From contig NC_011666.1 of assembly GCF_000021745.1 (NCBI RefSeq), forward strand, positions 3,809,001 to 3,873,000: a DNA stretch of 64,000 nucleotides, read 5' to 3'. Made by a program: the position numbers and the translations under genes. Source of the stretch: Methylocella silvestris BL2. GTDB taxonomy: Bacteria > Pseudomonadota > Alphaproteobacteria > Rhizobiales > Beijerinckiaceae. How positions within the stretch are numbered: position 1 is the first letter of the stretch; each line of letters opens with the position of its first letter. The notes under the pieces were generated by a model. It did not search any database and was not told where the DNA came from. It worked only from the letters and a program-made list of their open reading frames with translations. Shown in pieces: positions 1 to 8,658 of this stretch.

Positions 1-1
1 T

Positions 2-352
2 GAACCCTATCGACTGCTCGGGCTCAGGATCGGCGACGCCTCAGGCTGGACAGCGAAGACCGGAGCGCGGCGAACGCCGCGGCTCGCCTGCGACGCGGAG
101 AATCCCAGCGAGAAGGCTGTTGATTCCTACATTCGCGAGTCAAGGCCTGATCTCGTGCTGCATTTCGAGCGCGACGAATATGAATGGCGCAAGCGCGGAC
201 AGAATGCGCTGTCCCTGACGCCGCTCTTCGACCGACGGGGCAATGCCTACTGGGCTTACGACGGCTTCGAGCTTTTCGCCGCCGCGCTTGACCACGCGCT
301 CAATACGCCATGGCGCAAACTGCTGAAGCCGCCTTGGCGGCGATCCGACTGA
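2..352 (+). CDS. C-terminal fragment of an unidentified protein
   Basis: An open frame runs from the left edge of the window to a TGA at 350-352, so only about 116 C-terminal residues are visible and the true start lies outside. The visible part contains RPDLVLHFERDEYEW and ends in a basic stretch with several Trp and Arg. I do not recognise a family. The layout (a RPD-hydrophobic strand, then a conserved-looking RGNAYWAYDG stretch) faintly recalls SGNH-type hydrolases, but that is a guess. A gap of about 134 bases separates it from the TonB receptor, so it need not belong to the same operon. Confidence 0.45.
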   Translation, partial: EPYRLLGLRIGDASGWTAKTGARRTPRLACDAENPSEKAVDSYIRESRPDLVLHFERDEYEWRKRGQNALSLTPLFDRRGNAYWAYDGFELFAAALDHALNTPWRKLLKPPWRRSD

Positions 353-486
353 CGCATCGCGCGTCTCAGCTTGCTTACAATTTGATCTGACAACCCTGGC
401 GGCTGTGAAGCGGCGCCATATGCTGTCTTGCGCGCCGGTCGCCGGAAAAAACATAACCCTCAGTTTCGCCGATAGGAGCTTCATCC

Positions 487-2673
487 ATGTCTAAATCCGC
501 AGCGCGGCTCCGCATGCGCATCCTCGCAAACGGCGTTTCCTTTTTCGCCGCCGGAGCGGTCGCTCCGGCTCTGGCCCAGACGCCAGCTGACCTTCCGCCT
601 GTGTTGGTCGCAAGTCCGGGTCCGATTTCGCTGACGCCCTTGAATGTCGACGCCGTGCTGCAGTCGGACGCCACGGCTGCGCAGGGCTACAGGCCCGAGT
701 TTCTGTCAGGCGTCGGTCCGCTTGGGGCCAAGCCCATTATCGACACGCCCTATTCGATCGACGTCATTTCGCGTGAGCTGCTGGAGAATACGCAAGCGCA
801 ATCGACTGATGATGTGTTCAAGCTCGACCCGTTCACGCAGAATGTGTTCCCGGTCAACCGGGGCAACCCCTTTTCGGTTAATATCCGAGGCTTTGCGACG
901 AGCGAAACGACGCTCGATAACATGCGGCTGTGGAATACCTCGGTCATCGACATCGAAGGCATGGAGCGCGTCGAAGTGGTGCGCGGGCTTTCCGGTTTTC
1001 TTTACGGAGCGGCCGATCCGGGCGGCCTCATCAATTTCGTCGTCAAGCGTCCAACCGCCGCGCCCTTTGCGCAATTGACCGTGGGCGATTATGGCATTGG
1101 ACCTTTTACTGGCGGAGCCGGCTATGTTCATGGCGATTTCGGCGGTCCGATCGACAAGGAAGGTCGCTTTGGCTACCGCATCAACATCGTCGGGCAGAGC
1201 GGCGACACAGCCGTCGACCAGCAGCGCCTGCAGCGCAGCTATTTCAGCGCCGCGCTCGACTGGCATGTCGCCCCGGAGGCGCTGGCCCAGGTCAATGTTT
1301 TCCACAGCTACTACCGCGTGGACGCGCCGGATCCCTTTTGGTTCTATGGCGGTACGGCCATTCAGGGCCAAGCGCCGTCCGCGCAAAGAAGCTGGAGCCA
1401 GCCCTGGGCCTATTACCGCAACGAACAGAACGGCGCCGAGGCGAAGCTGACCTGGAAGCCAAATGACATCTTGACGCTGCGCGGCGGATTTCTCTACATC
1501 CACAGCTCACAGCCCGAAATCTCCGTGAACAATCTCGTTTTCTCCAACGATGGCACATACTCCCAGAGCCTGAACAACAATGCGGCGGGCGATTTGACGA
1601 CGCTGTCCGGCTACGGCTTTATCGACGCCGATTTTGAGACAGGCCCGCTGAAGCACAAGGTCACGGGCGGCTATTTTACGCAGCGCTATCAGTCGGTGCT
1701 TCCCGAGGACGCGGCGTCTTTTGCCTCCACGACGGGAAATTTTAATTTTGGCCGCCCCTATTATGCCGCGATGCCCAGCTTCGACGCCATTGGAACGCGG
1801 CCTTCGTCGCTCTTCTTTACGCGCAGCAACCAGAATGCCGTTCTGGGCGACCAGATCGATTACGGCCCGCTCTCCGTCATCGCCGGCGTGACGCACGCCC
1901 AGATCCAGACCAGCGACTACACGTACCTGCCGCCGATCGGCGTGTCCCGGACTCTCGAGAGCCAGTATGACGAGGGGCGCTTTACCCCGAGCGCGTCGGT
2001 CCTGTTCAAGGTCACGCCCTGGCTTTCGACTTACGCGACCTATATCGAGGGCTTGGAAGCGGGAGACACCGCGCCGGTCGGCGCGCTGAACGCGGGCGAA
2101 ACCTTTCCGCCTTCGCTCGACCGCCAATATGAGGTCGGCGCCAAGGCGAATGTCGGCGCGACGCTGCTGACGCTCGCCTTTTTCGACATTGACAAGGCCT
2201 ACGCTTTTCTCGATTCGGACAATGTGTTCAAGTCCGCAGGCCGCGAGGAGCATAAAGGCGTGGAGTTCGGCGCGTCCGGCAAGGTTCTGCCCGAGTGGAC
2301 TGTTTTCGGCGGCGTCACTTTTCTCGATCCACGGGTGACAAATGATCCGACGCTCGATGGTTTGCAGCCCATCAATGTGTCGAGCCGGATGGCCAAGGTG
2401 TATTCGGAGTATGCGCTGCCCTTCGTCCCGGGGCTGACGCTGACCGGCGGCGTGTATTATTATGGGAAATACGCTGCGACCGTGGACAACACCCAGTATC
2501 TGCCGGGCTATGCCACAGGCGACCTTGGTTTTCGCTATGAAACGAAGCTGAACGGCATACCGCTCACCGCCCGCTTCAATGTCAGCAACGTCACCAATCA
2601 TAGCTACTGGATGTCGAACCGTTTTGTCGGCGCGCCGCGCGAAATCTCCTTCTCTCTGGCGACTCGTTTCTAG
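487..2673 (+). CDS. TonB-dependent siderophore-type outer-membrane receptor
   Basis: This 728-aa protein is an outer-membrane gated barrel that imports a metal chelate or similar ligand using TonB energy. Residues 1-30 form a signal peptide ending in PALAQ. A short TonB-box-like stretch (PVLVAS) lies near residue 40. The plug domain follows at roughly 75-190, with the typical DTPYSIDVIS and NPFSVNIRGF segments and VEVVRGLSGFLYG. The rest is a 22-strand-type barrel rich in alternating aromatics, and the chain ends in Phe as expected for BamA-dependent insertion. Length is normal for the family. It starts with ATG after a TAGGAG ribosome site. Nine bases separate it from the radical SAM gene, and a binding protein follows, so one uptake operon is likely. 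The ligand (ferric siderophore, cobalamin or another metal complex) cannot be told from sequence. Confidence 0.9.
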   Translation: MSKSAARLRMRILANGVSFFAAGAVAPALAQTPADLPPVLVASPGPISLTPLNVDAVLQSDATAAQGYRPEFLSGVGPLGAKPIIDTPYSIDVISRELLENTQAQSTDDVFKLDPFTQNVFPVNRGNPFSVNIRGFATSETTLDNMRLWNTSVIDIEGMERVEVVRGLSGFLYGAADPGGLINFVVKRPTAAPFAQLTVGDYGIGPFTGGAGYVHGDFGGPIDKEGRFGYRINIVGQSGDTAVDQQRLQRSYFSAALDWHVAPEALAQVNVFHSYYRVDAPDPFWFYGGTAIQGQAPSAQRSWSQPWAYYRNEQNGAEAKLTWKPNDILTLRGGFLYIHSSQPEISVNNLVFSNDGTYSQSLNNNAAGDLTTLSGYGFIDADFETGPLKHKVTGGYFTQRYQSVLPEDAASFASTTGNFNFGRPYYAAMPSFDAIGTRPSSLFFTRSNQNAVLGDQIDYGPLSVIAGVTHAQIQTSDYTYLPPIGVSRTLESQYDEGRFTPSASVLFKVTPWLSTYATYIEGLEAGDTAPVGALNAGETFPPSLDRQYEVGAKANVGATLLTLAFFDIDKAYAFLDSDNVFKSAGREEHKGVEFGASGKVLPEWTVFGGVTFLDPRVTNDPTLDGLQPINVSSRMAKVYSEYALPFVPGLTLTGGVYYYGKYAATVDNTQYLPGYATGDLGFRYETKLNGIPLTARFNVSNVTNHSYWMSNRFVGAPREISFSLATRF

Positions 2674-2681
2674 GGGCGGCA

Positions 2682-3722
2682 ATGGCGCGGGAGGTCGCGT
2701 TTTCGGGGATCAACATCCATGCGAAGAAATCCGCGTGCGCCCACAGCTGCAAATATTGCCTGATGGGGGACAAGAAGCTGTCATCCATTTCCAATGAGCG
2801 CTTCTCCACCTTCGTCCTGCGCTTTCTTGAATGGGGAGACAAGAGGAAGCGTTCCGATTTCGCTGTCGAGTATTCTCTGAACTATAGCGACGAATATGAC
2901 CGCGCGACCCTTGAAATGTTGCGCGGCCTGAACGAACGTTTCCCATCCAAATATCCGCTCGGGGGGATCACGCTCGGCGGACTGCGTCAACGCTCAGAGG
3001 CCGATATGCGCGCCTGGCTCATCGAGCGGCAAAGCTTTGGCTGCCGCACCGCCCATGCCTCGCTCGCAGGCGTCGGCGCGCTGCATGATCATTGGAACGG
3101 ACGCGAAGGGAATTTCGATTTTCTTTTGATGACCCTGCGTCTTGCCGGAGAGCTTGGAATGGCGCTTGGGGCGAGGCTGTTCGTCGCCAGGAGCACCTTA
3201 TCTTCGCTCGAGGCGCTGAACGAAAAGCTTGATTGTCTGCCAAGGCACGAAGGCGACTGGCGCTATGCGCAACCCTTCTTTTATCTCGGCTGGGGCGCCC
3301 GCTTTGAAGACGAGCGGCTTGACGAGGAGCTTAGGGACGCTTTGCCCGACTGGCTCGATCCCTTGATCGAGCGCGGCGCGGCCAGCGGAGTCTGGCGTTC
3401 CGAACGCGAGTGGATCATGCATCTGCGTGATACGCCTGCGCAGCCGGCAAAGCTTAGCCTCGACTTGATCCTGACGGACGATAACATCGATCGTCTCGAA
3501 AGCATGAGCTGCGGGGAGATCGTCGCCGAATATGAGACTCGAACGCGCGCGGCCTATGCCGCGTTGCCTAGCCTTCACGAGCTTTGCGATCGCTATGCGG
3601 ACCGCGACGGCCGCCTTGTCTATGAGCTCGAACGTTGCGTCGAGCTGAAGTGGCTCGACCGGCATCTCGCCGAGCATCCAACGCATTTCGAGCGGCAGCT
3701 CACGCATTTGCAGCTCGGCTAG
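2682..3722 (+). CDS. Radical SAM protein inside an uptake operon
   Basis: The 346-aa protein carries the radical SAM CX3CX2C iron-sulfur motif very near its N-terminus: C19, C23 and C26 in SACAHSCKYC. A Gly-rich strand (GGITLGG, about residue 93) and a following series of alternating strands and helices fit the partial TIM barrel that binds S-adenosylmethionine. No SPASM-like Cys cluster is visible at the C-terminus, which is acidic and helical. The enzyme should be cytoplasmic; no signal peptide is seen. Its position between a TonB receptor (9 bases upstream) and a periplasmic binding protein (6 bases downstream) suggests it makes or modifies the imported compound, or a peptide or cofactor linked to it. 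The substrate is unknown. Family membership is well supported; the role is inference. Confidence 0.82.
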   Translation: MAREVAFSGINIHAKKSACAHSCKYCLMGDKKLSSISNERFSTFVLRFLEWGDKRKRSDFAVEYSLNYSDEYDRATLEMLRGLNERFPSKYPLGGITLGGLRQRSEADMRAWLIERQSFGCRTAHASLAGVGALHDHWNGREGNFDFLLMTLRLAGELGMALGARLFVARSTLSSLEALNEKLDCLPRHEGDWRYAQPFFYLGWGARFEDERLDEELRDALPDWLDPLIERGAASGVWRSEREWIMHLRDTPAQPAKLSLDLILTDDNIDRLESMSCGEIVAEYETRTRAAYAALPSLHELCDRYADRDGRLVYELERCVELKWLDRHLAEHPTHFERQLTHLQLG

Positions 3723-3728
3723 GAAAAA

Positions 3729-4832
3729 GTGAAGAAGATGCGCTTTGCGAGAGATTACGGCGTCTCGGGTCTCGCCTGCATTTGCGCCTTCGCGCTCGCT
3801 CTCGCTTTGGCCGCCCCCAGGACTCACGCAGGTTCCGGCAACGCGCCTGCATTCGTCGAGGATATGACGGGCCGGCGCGTTGCCCTTAATGGCCGGCCAC
3901 GCCGCATCCTCTTCTCAGCCAATGTCATGCCCGCCTTCGCGACCCTGGCGGGCGGCGTCGGGCGCGTCGCAGCGGCGACATGGCTGGGTCGGTCCGGAAT
4001 GGACGGCGCGCTGCTTGAGCAAATATTTCCGGCCTCGCGCGACATCGCCTTCGCCGGCGCGGGCACGTCGCTCGATCCTGAAAGAGCGCTGCTAATTGCC
4101 CCTGACGCAATATTCGGCTGGGCCTTCCAGAAATCCGCGATAGAATCTGCTGCGCTTCCGGCCTTTGTCGCCTTCGCTACCGACGGGACGCTGGACGCTG
4201 ACGCCAGACTCTGGGATTTCATGGGCCAGATCAGCGGCGCGTCCGCCGCGGCCGAGGCCCTGCGCGCTCGCGGCGATGCGACGCTGGCCGCCATCGCGTC
4301 GCGCCTCGCCAGCGAAACGGTGGCGCGGCCGCGCGTTCTCATTCTTGTGTCCAATCTGCAAGGGATGTGGATCGGCCCAAGAATCCATTCGCTGACCACG
4401 CGCCTCGCCTTGGCCGGCGCCGAGAACGTCGCAACCTCCGCGAGGGCGTCTTTGTTCAACATTGAGCAGATCGCCCGGATCGATCCGGATGTCATCCTGA
4501 TATCCACTAATTTCGCCAATCTCGTCCCGGCCGATCTCTACAGGCAGAAGCAATGGCGCATGTTGCGTGCAACGCGCGAAAGACGAGTCTATCTGCAGCC
4601 GCATTTTCCGGCCTTTGCAGGCCCCGTCTTCGATCCCCTGCTCATCCAGTGGCTCGCCGAAACTCTGCATCCTGAAACGGCGCCGGGGCAGCTGCGGAAC
4701 TTGGTTCGCGCTTCCTATCTGGATGTCTGGGGTTATCGAATCGGTGAGGCCGAGATCGATCGTGTTCTCAATGTCGTGGAGAACTCGACTTCTGCCTCTC
4801 ATGCGCCTTTCCTGGCGCAGCCGGCAAGATGA
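3729..4832 (+). CDS. Periplasmic binding protein, FecB/BtuF (TroA-like) type
   Basis: The 367-aa product resembles substrate-binding proteins of iron-siderophore and cobalamin ABC importers. An N-terminal signal peptide (about 1-35, ending near RTHAG) directs export; no clear lipobox is seen. The mature start has the family's opening phrase, FVEDMTGRRVALNGRPRRIL, and the second lobe has ARIDPDVILIS. The GTG start at 3729 is favoured because AGGA precedes it by four bases; an ATG three codons downstream is the alternative. It follows the radical SAM gene by 6 bases. No ABC permease or ATPase follows in this window, so transport partners must lie elsewhere or the protein works in sensing. Confidence 0.8.
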   Translation: MKKMRFARDYGVSGLACICAFALALALAAPRTHAGSGNAPAFVEDMTGRRVALNGRPRRILFSANVMPAFATLAGGVGRVAAATWLGRSGMDGALLEQIFPASRDIAFAGAGTSLDPERALLIAPDAIFGWAFQKSAIESAALPAFVAFATDGTLDADARLWDFMGQISGASAAAEALRARGDATLAAIASRLASETVARPRVLILVSNLQGMWIGPRIHSLTTRLALAGAENVATSARASLFNIEQIARIDPDVILISTNFANLVPADLYRQKQWRMLRATRERRVYLQPHFPAFAGPVFDPLLIQWLAETLHPETAPGQLRNLVRASYLDVWGYRIGEAEIDRVLNVVENSTSASHAPFLAQPAR

Positions 4833-5340
4833 AAGGTTCCGGTAGAACTTGATGCATTTCTTTGCGGTTGTGAGCGCCGGGAACGAGCGACTTGATCCAG
4901 CGGCCCGGCGGCAGGCCTCGTCGGCGGCGGCCTTGCGGACAGGCTTTTCGCCGACATCGGAGAGAGCGGCCGTCGCCTTTTCCACCGGTTGCTCGCCGTT
5001 CCCTCACAAGAACAACCTCCCCCTGTCCGGACGGGCCGATCAGCGGCGTCGTAATGTTTGAAATCTCGGCCGGCGGCAGCGACTCGCTTCGAGGCTCTGA
5101 TGATGAGCCGCGAACTCGATTTCGGTGTTGGCCTGCTTTCCTTCCGCGACGATCACGCGCATGCAGACGAAGATCGGCCATGCGTTCAGCACACAAGCTT
5201 CTCTTGGAGAAGGCTTCGTCGGGAAAAGAAGGTCTTATCGTTGCCCAGGGAAGTTGTGAGTTATTGGTGAGTCGACGGTTAACCTAAGGATATCTGGATA
5301 AAGTTCGATTAGAAATCATAAGATAGAACAATCGCTTAGG
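4833..5340 (+). other. Gene-poor stretch between binding protein and tRNA-His
   Basis: About 500 bases contain no convincing gene. On the minus strand a frame at about 4830-5000 reads VEKATAALSDVGEKPV and onward with protein-like composition, but it is closed by a TGA just upstream and runs on as the antisense of the binding-protein gene. It could be the remnant of a broken gene. I could not assign it. Confidence 0.35.
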
Positions 5341-5417
5341 TGGTACCGCCACCCCGGCTCGAACGGGGGACCTCTAGATCCACAATCTAGCGCTCTAACC
5401 AACTGAGCTATGGCGGC
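5341..5417 (-). tRNA. tRNA-His (anticodon GTG)
   Basis: Reverse-strand cloverleaf of 77 bases. The acceptor stem is GCCGCCA paired with TGGCGGT (first pair G-U). The D arm is GCTC/GAGC, the anticodon stem CTAGA/TCTAG holds loop TTGTGGA with anticodon GTG, and the T arm is CCCCG-TTCGAGC-CGGGG. The CCA end is encoded. The base before position 1 is C, not G, and the discriminator is A73. Most bacteria need G-1:C73 on tRNA-His; alphaproteobacteria are a known exception, so this tRNA supports the taxonomic call. Confidence 0.96.
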
Positions 5418-5542
5418 GCGACCGAATAGGCGGCGGACCCTAAAAGGAACGCCCGCCGATTGCAAGCGCGAAGGCGCCGCTGCGGCGGGCCCGCAGATCA
5501 TCCGGGCGCCAGATCGAGGGTTCCACGCATAGGATCCGATGG

Positions 5543-5622
5543 TTAAGGATAATTAATCAATTTTTGCTTAAAATACCTCTCTTAATGGACCGCAGGTCGG
5601 GACGTGGTTAGCATTCTGTTAA
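5543..5622 (+). promoter_or_regulatory. Possible CtrA-type boxes upstream of the kinase
   Basis: Two candidates resemble the CtrA consensus TTAA-N7-TTAA. TTAA-N6-TTAA lies at 5543-5556 and TTAG-N7-TTAA at 5608-5622, just before the kinase start at 5629. The surrounding 80 bases are clearly AT-richer than the rest of the window, which is promoter-like but also makes chance matches easier. This is a weak call. Confidence 0.3.
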
Positions 5623-5628
5623 GCCGTC

Positions 5629-8157
5629 TTGAAGAAAGCCGCAGGGATGACCGAGATTTGCTTCAGCCCCGGATTAGGGGCAGCGGATGTCGCGACGGCG
5701 TTATGCAGCCTGTCGCCGCGTCTTGCGCCCGATACGCCGGCGATGGGGATCGGCGGCCGCGGAGCCCTTGACGCGGGCGAGGCTGTTTTCGCCAGCGCGG
5801 CCATCATGCGCCTGTTCGGCGTATCGGGACTCCCGGAATTGTCGGGCGCGATCGGCGTGTCCGATGGGGCGGCGGCGCGGCTGCGTCAGCTGTCGCAAAC
5901 GCTGCCGCTCAACGGGCCGGCCCGGCTGGAGCGGCTGCGCTTTGAAGGGGTCAAGCGGCCAATCATCTTTCTCTGCCGCAGGCTTGGCGTCGCGGGCGCC
6001 CCGCCGCTGTTTCTCGCGGCGGCGCTCGATATGCCGCATGATCTGCGCGGCTCCGTCGCGGCTCCGCCAGAGGCGCCCGCCGAGATCTCCAGCGTGGGAC
6101 GGCCGGATCGCGGCGGCCCGGCGCGGTTCCTGTGGCGTACCGACGCGGAGGATCGCCTGATCGAGGTCGGGCCGCGGCTCCCCGAAGCCATTGGCGAACC
6201 CAAGGCCGAGCTATTGGGTCAAAAGCTGGCGCGGCTCGTCGCCGGCTTTGACGCCGACAAGGGCATGGAGCTGGCCCGGCTGTTCGAAGCGCGCGAGAGC
6301 TGGAGCGGCCTCGACCTCGCCTGGCCGGTCGCGGGCGAGGATTTTATCGCGCCGGTGACGATCGCCGGCTCGCCAGTGTTCGACCATCGCCGCCAATTGC
6401 TCGGCTTTCGCGGCTTCGGCCTGATCCATCCGCGCCGGGCCGCTGCACCGGATTCGAGAATCCCGGAATCCAAAATTATTGTGCTGCGCTCGCCCCTGGA
6501 GGCCGGCGCCGGGCCGTCCGCGCCGCAAGGCCCCGAGCAGGGCGCCGACGATGCTTCGATCTCGGGCAGCCGGGCGCGGCTCGCCGATCTCGCCTCGCGG
6601 CTCGAACAGGAGTGGCCGGCGCCGCCGCGCGCAAACCCGCGCCAAAGCGCGGCGGAGCCCGATCCGCTACCGAACGGAGCAAAGGCGGCGTTTGACGTCC
6701 TGCCGATCGGCGTTCTCGTCTGCGGCAATGGCGCGGCGCTCTTCGCCAACCGGTTTCTGCTTGATCTTCTCGGCTGCGCCGATTTCGCCAGCGCCAAATT
6801 TCGGGAGGCGATCCAGCCGGTGATGACGCGCCCGGCTTCCGCCGAATATCTCGAGCTTCGCGACGGCTCCGGCCGCGCCGTGCGCCTGCGCGTCGCACGG
6901 GCGCCGCTCCCGCACGGGCCGGAATGGCTGGAGGCGATTTCGCTGGCGCCGCAACCGTCCGCGGCGCGCTCCGGCGCCGAGCCCGAGCTTAAGCGCCTTC
7001 AGCGTGAGGCCCGCGAACTCAATGCGATCCTCGATACGGCGATGGAAGGCGTCGCCGTCATCGATTCGGCGGGCCGCATCAAAAGCCTTAACCGCTCCGG
7101 CGAGGCGCTGTTTTGTTACGACAAGGCCGAGGTTGCGGGAGAACCCTTCACGGTTCTTGTCGCGCCCGAAAGCCGCGAGCGGGCGCTCGCCTATTTCGAG
7201 GGGCTGAAGTCGAACGGGGTCGCGGAGGTTTTCAACGACGGCCGCGAAATTCTCGGACTGACGCGGCAGGGCGGCCAGATCCCGATTTTCATGACGCTCG
7301 GCAAGATCGGCTCCAGCGCCGCCTCCGGGATCGATCAGCGCTATTGCGCGCTGCTGCGCGACATGACCCATTGGAAAAAAGTCGAGCGCGAACTCGACGA
7401 CGCCCGGCGCGAGGCGGAGCGGGCGAGCGCCCTCAAATCGGATTTTTTGGCCAAGGTCAGCCATGAAATCCGCACGCCGCTCAACGCCATCATCGGCTTT
7501 GCCGAGGTGATCATGGAGGAACGCTTCGGACCGATCGGCAATGCCCGCTACAAGGATTATCTGAAGGACATCCATAGTTCCGGCTCGCTGGTGATGAGCC
7601 TCGTCAACGATCTGCTCGACCTGTCCAAGATCGAGGCCGGCAAGATGGATCTGTCCTTCGAGGCGGTGGACGCCAACCGCATCGTCACCGAATGCGTGTC
7701 GATCATGCAGCCGCAGGCGAGCAGCGCGCGCGTCGTCATCCGGCTGTCGCTCGCGCCGCAGCTGCCGCATATTTTCGCCGACGAGCGCTCGGTGCGGCAG
7801 ATCGTGCTGAATCTTCTGTCGAACGCCATCAAATTCACCCAGGGCGGCGGGCAGGTCATCGTATCGACTGCGCTCAACGACGAAAATTGCGCCGCCTTGC
7901 GCATCCGCGATACCGGCGTCGGCATGTCCGAGGGCGATCTCAAAGTCGCGCTGGAGCCGTTCGGTCAGGCGCCGCGCGCGCGCGGCTCCGGAGGCACGGG
8001 TCTCGGGCTGCCGCTAACTAAGGCCCTGGTCGAGGCCAATCGCGCCTCCTTCTCGATCAAGAGCAAGGTCCAGGACGGGACGCTGGTCGAAGTCGCTTTT
8101 TTGCCGGCGCGGGTGGTTGCGGCGGAGAATGGCGCGCGCCATGGGCCGCAGCGCTGA
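5629..8157 (+). CDS. PAS-domain sensor histidine kinase, PdhS/PleC/DivJ-like
   Basis: The 842-aa protein autophosphorylates on His and should pass phosphate to a response regulator. The long N-terminal half has PAS-like segments, the clearest at about residues 460-590 (LNAILDTAMEGVAVIDSAGRI). The HisKA box SHEIRTPLNAI holds the phospho-acceptor at about H612, followed by LLDLSKIEAGKMDL. The ATPase domain has the N box (NLLSNAIKF, about 730), G1 (DTGVGM) and G2 (GTGLGLPL). No receiver domain and no clear membrane segment are seen, so it is probably cytoplasmic. The kinase core resembles Rhizobiales PdhS-family cell-cycle kinases acting on DivK; this is from memory. The start is TTG at 5629, with an in-frame ATG at 5647 as alternative. 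The N-terminal 450 residues are low in recognisable domains. Confidence 0.82.
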   Translation: MKKAAGMTEICFSPGLGAADVATALCSLSPRLAPDTPAMGIGGRGALDAGEAVFASAAIMRLFGVSGLPELSGAIGVSDGAAARLRQLSQTLPLNGPARLERLRFEGVKRPIIFLCRRLGVAGAPPLFLAAALDMPHDLRGSVAAPPEAPAEISSVGRPDRGGPARFLWRTDAEDRLIEVGPRLPEAIGEPKAELLGQKLARLVAGFDADKGMELARLFEARESWSGLDLAWPVAGEDFIAPVTIAGSPVFDHRRQLLGFRGFGLIHPRRAAAPDSRIPESKIIVLRSPLEAGAGPSAPQGPEQGADDASISGSRARLADLASRLEQEWPAPPRANPRQSAAEPDPLPNGAKAAFDVLPIGVLVCGNGAALFANRFLLDLLGCADFASAKFREAIQPVMTRPASAEYLELRDGSGRAVRLRVARAPLPHGPEWLEAISLAPQPSAARSGAEPELKRLQREARELNAILDTAMEGVAVIDSAGRIKSLNRSGEALFCYDKAEVAGEPFTVLVAPESRERALAYFEGLKSNGVAEVFNDGREILGLTRQGGQIPIFMTLGKIGSSAASGIDQRYCALLRDMTHWKKVERELDDARREAERASALKSDFLAKVSHEIRTPLNAIIGFAEVIMEERFGPIGNARYKDYLKDIHSSGSLVMSLVNDLLDLSKIEAGKMDLSFEAVDANRIVTECVSIMQPQASSARVVIRLSLAPQLPHIFADERSVRQIVLNLLSNAIKFTQGGGQVIVSTALNDENCAALRIRDTGVGMSEGDLKVALEPFGQAPRARGSGGTGLGLPLTKALVEANRASFSIKSKVQDGTLVEVAFLPARVVAAENGARHGPQR

Positions 8158-8220
8158 ACGAAGGAACGCTTCGCGAGCGCGGCCGTTCATCTTGCATCTC
8201 TGGGGCTGAGGACAGATGCA

Positions 8221-8394
8221 ATGATCGAGAAAACCAAATCCGGCAAAGAAGACGAAAAAGAGCTGACGGCCGAGGAAAAGGACGCGGAACTCGACGAGGA
8301 GCTCGAAGACTCCTTTCCTGCCAGCGATCCGCCGTCGCAGACACAGCCGAATGTCGCTCCGGGCGCGCCGGATCACAAAAATAAGAAAAAGTAA
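8221..8394 (+). CDS. Small acidic protein with DSFPASDPPS motif
   Basis: A 57-aa reading frame starts at ATG 8221 and ends at TAA 8392-8394. The protein is highly charged: a Lys/Glu-rich first half, then EELEDSFPASDPPSQTQPN and a basic tail, KNKKK. The EDSFPASDPP core recurs in short unnamed proteins of many alphaproteobacteria, which supports a real gene; its function is not known to me. It lies 63 bases after the kinase, and a hairpin follows. Confidence 0.65.
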   Translation: MIEKTKSGKEDEKELTAEEKDAELDEELEDSFPASDPPSQTQPNVAPGAPDHKNKKK

Positions 8395-8416
8395 TTTTTT
8401 CAAGCCGATCGCGTCA

Positions 8417-8445
8417 GTCGCCGCGTCATTTTCTGATGCGGCGAC
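8417..8445. terminator. Hairpin after the small acidic protein gene
   Basis: A 12-base stem, GTCGCCGCGTCA against TGATGCGGCGAC, closes on a 5-base loop (TTTTC) with a single G-T wobble. No T run follows on the plus strand, though TTTTTT precedes the stem. It may stop transcription entering the dcw region, but it is not a canonical intrinsic terminator. Confidence 0.4.
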
Positions 8446-8658
8446 GACAGGCGTCAGCGCGCCGCAAATTCGGCGTTAGACGGTGATGCCTCCGCCTCGC
8501 GCGGCAAGTCCCCTTGGCGGCTAAAGCGCGCCGGCGCCCCAAATCCCATATCGCCCACGTCCTCGCGTTGGACCGGCGAAGTCTTCCTCCCAAAAACCGC
8601 TTTCGCCAGATCGCCGTCCCGCGCGATCCCTGTCACGCGCCCGTGAATCGCGTTGACC

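Noticed and set aside
4092-4985. 297-codon minus-strand frame across the binding-protein gene
   Set aside because: Most of it is antisense to a clear periplasmic binding protein. Only its first 50 codons lie in noncoding DNA and are described as a possible remnant.
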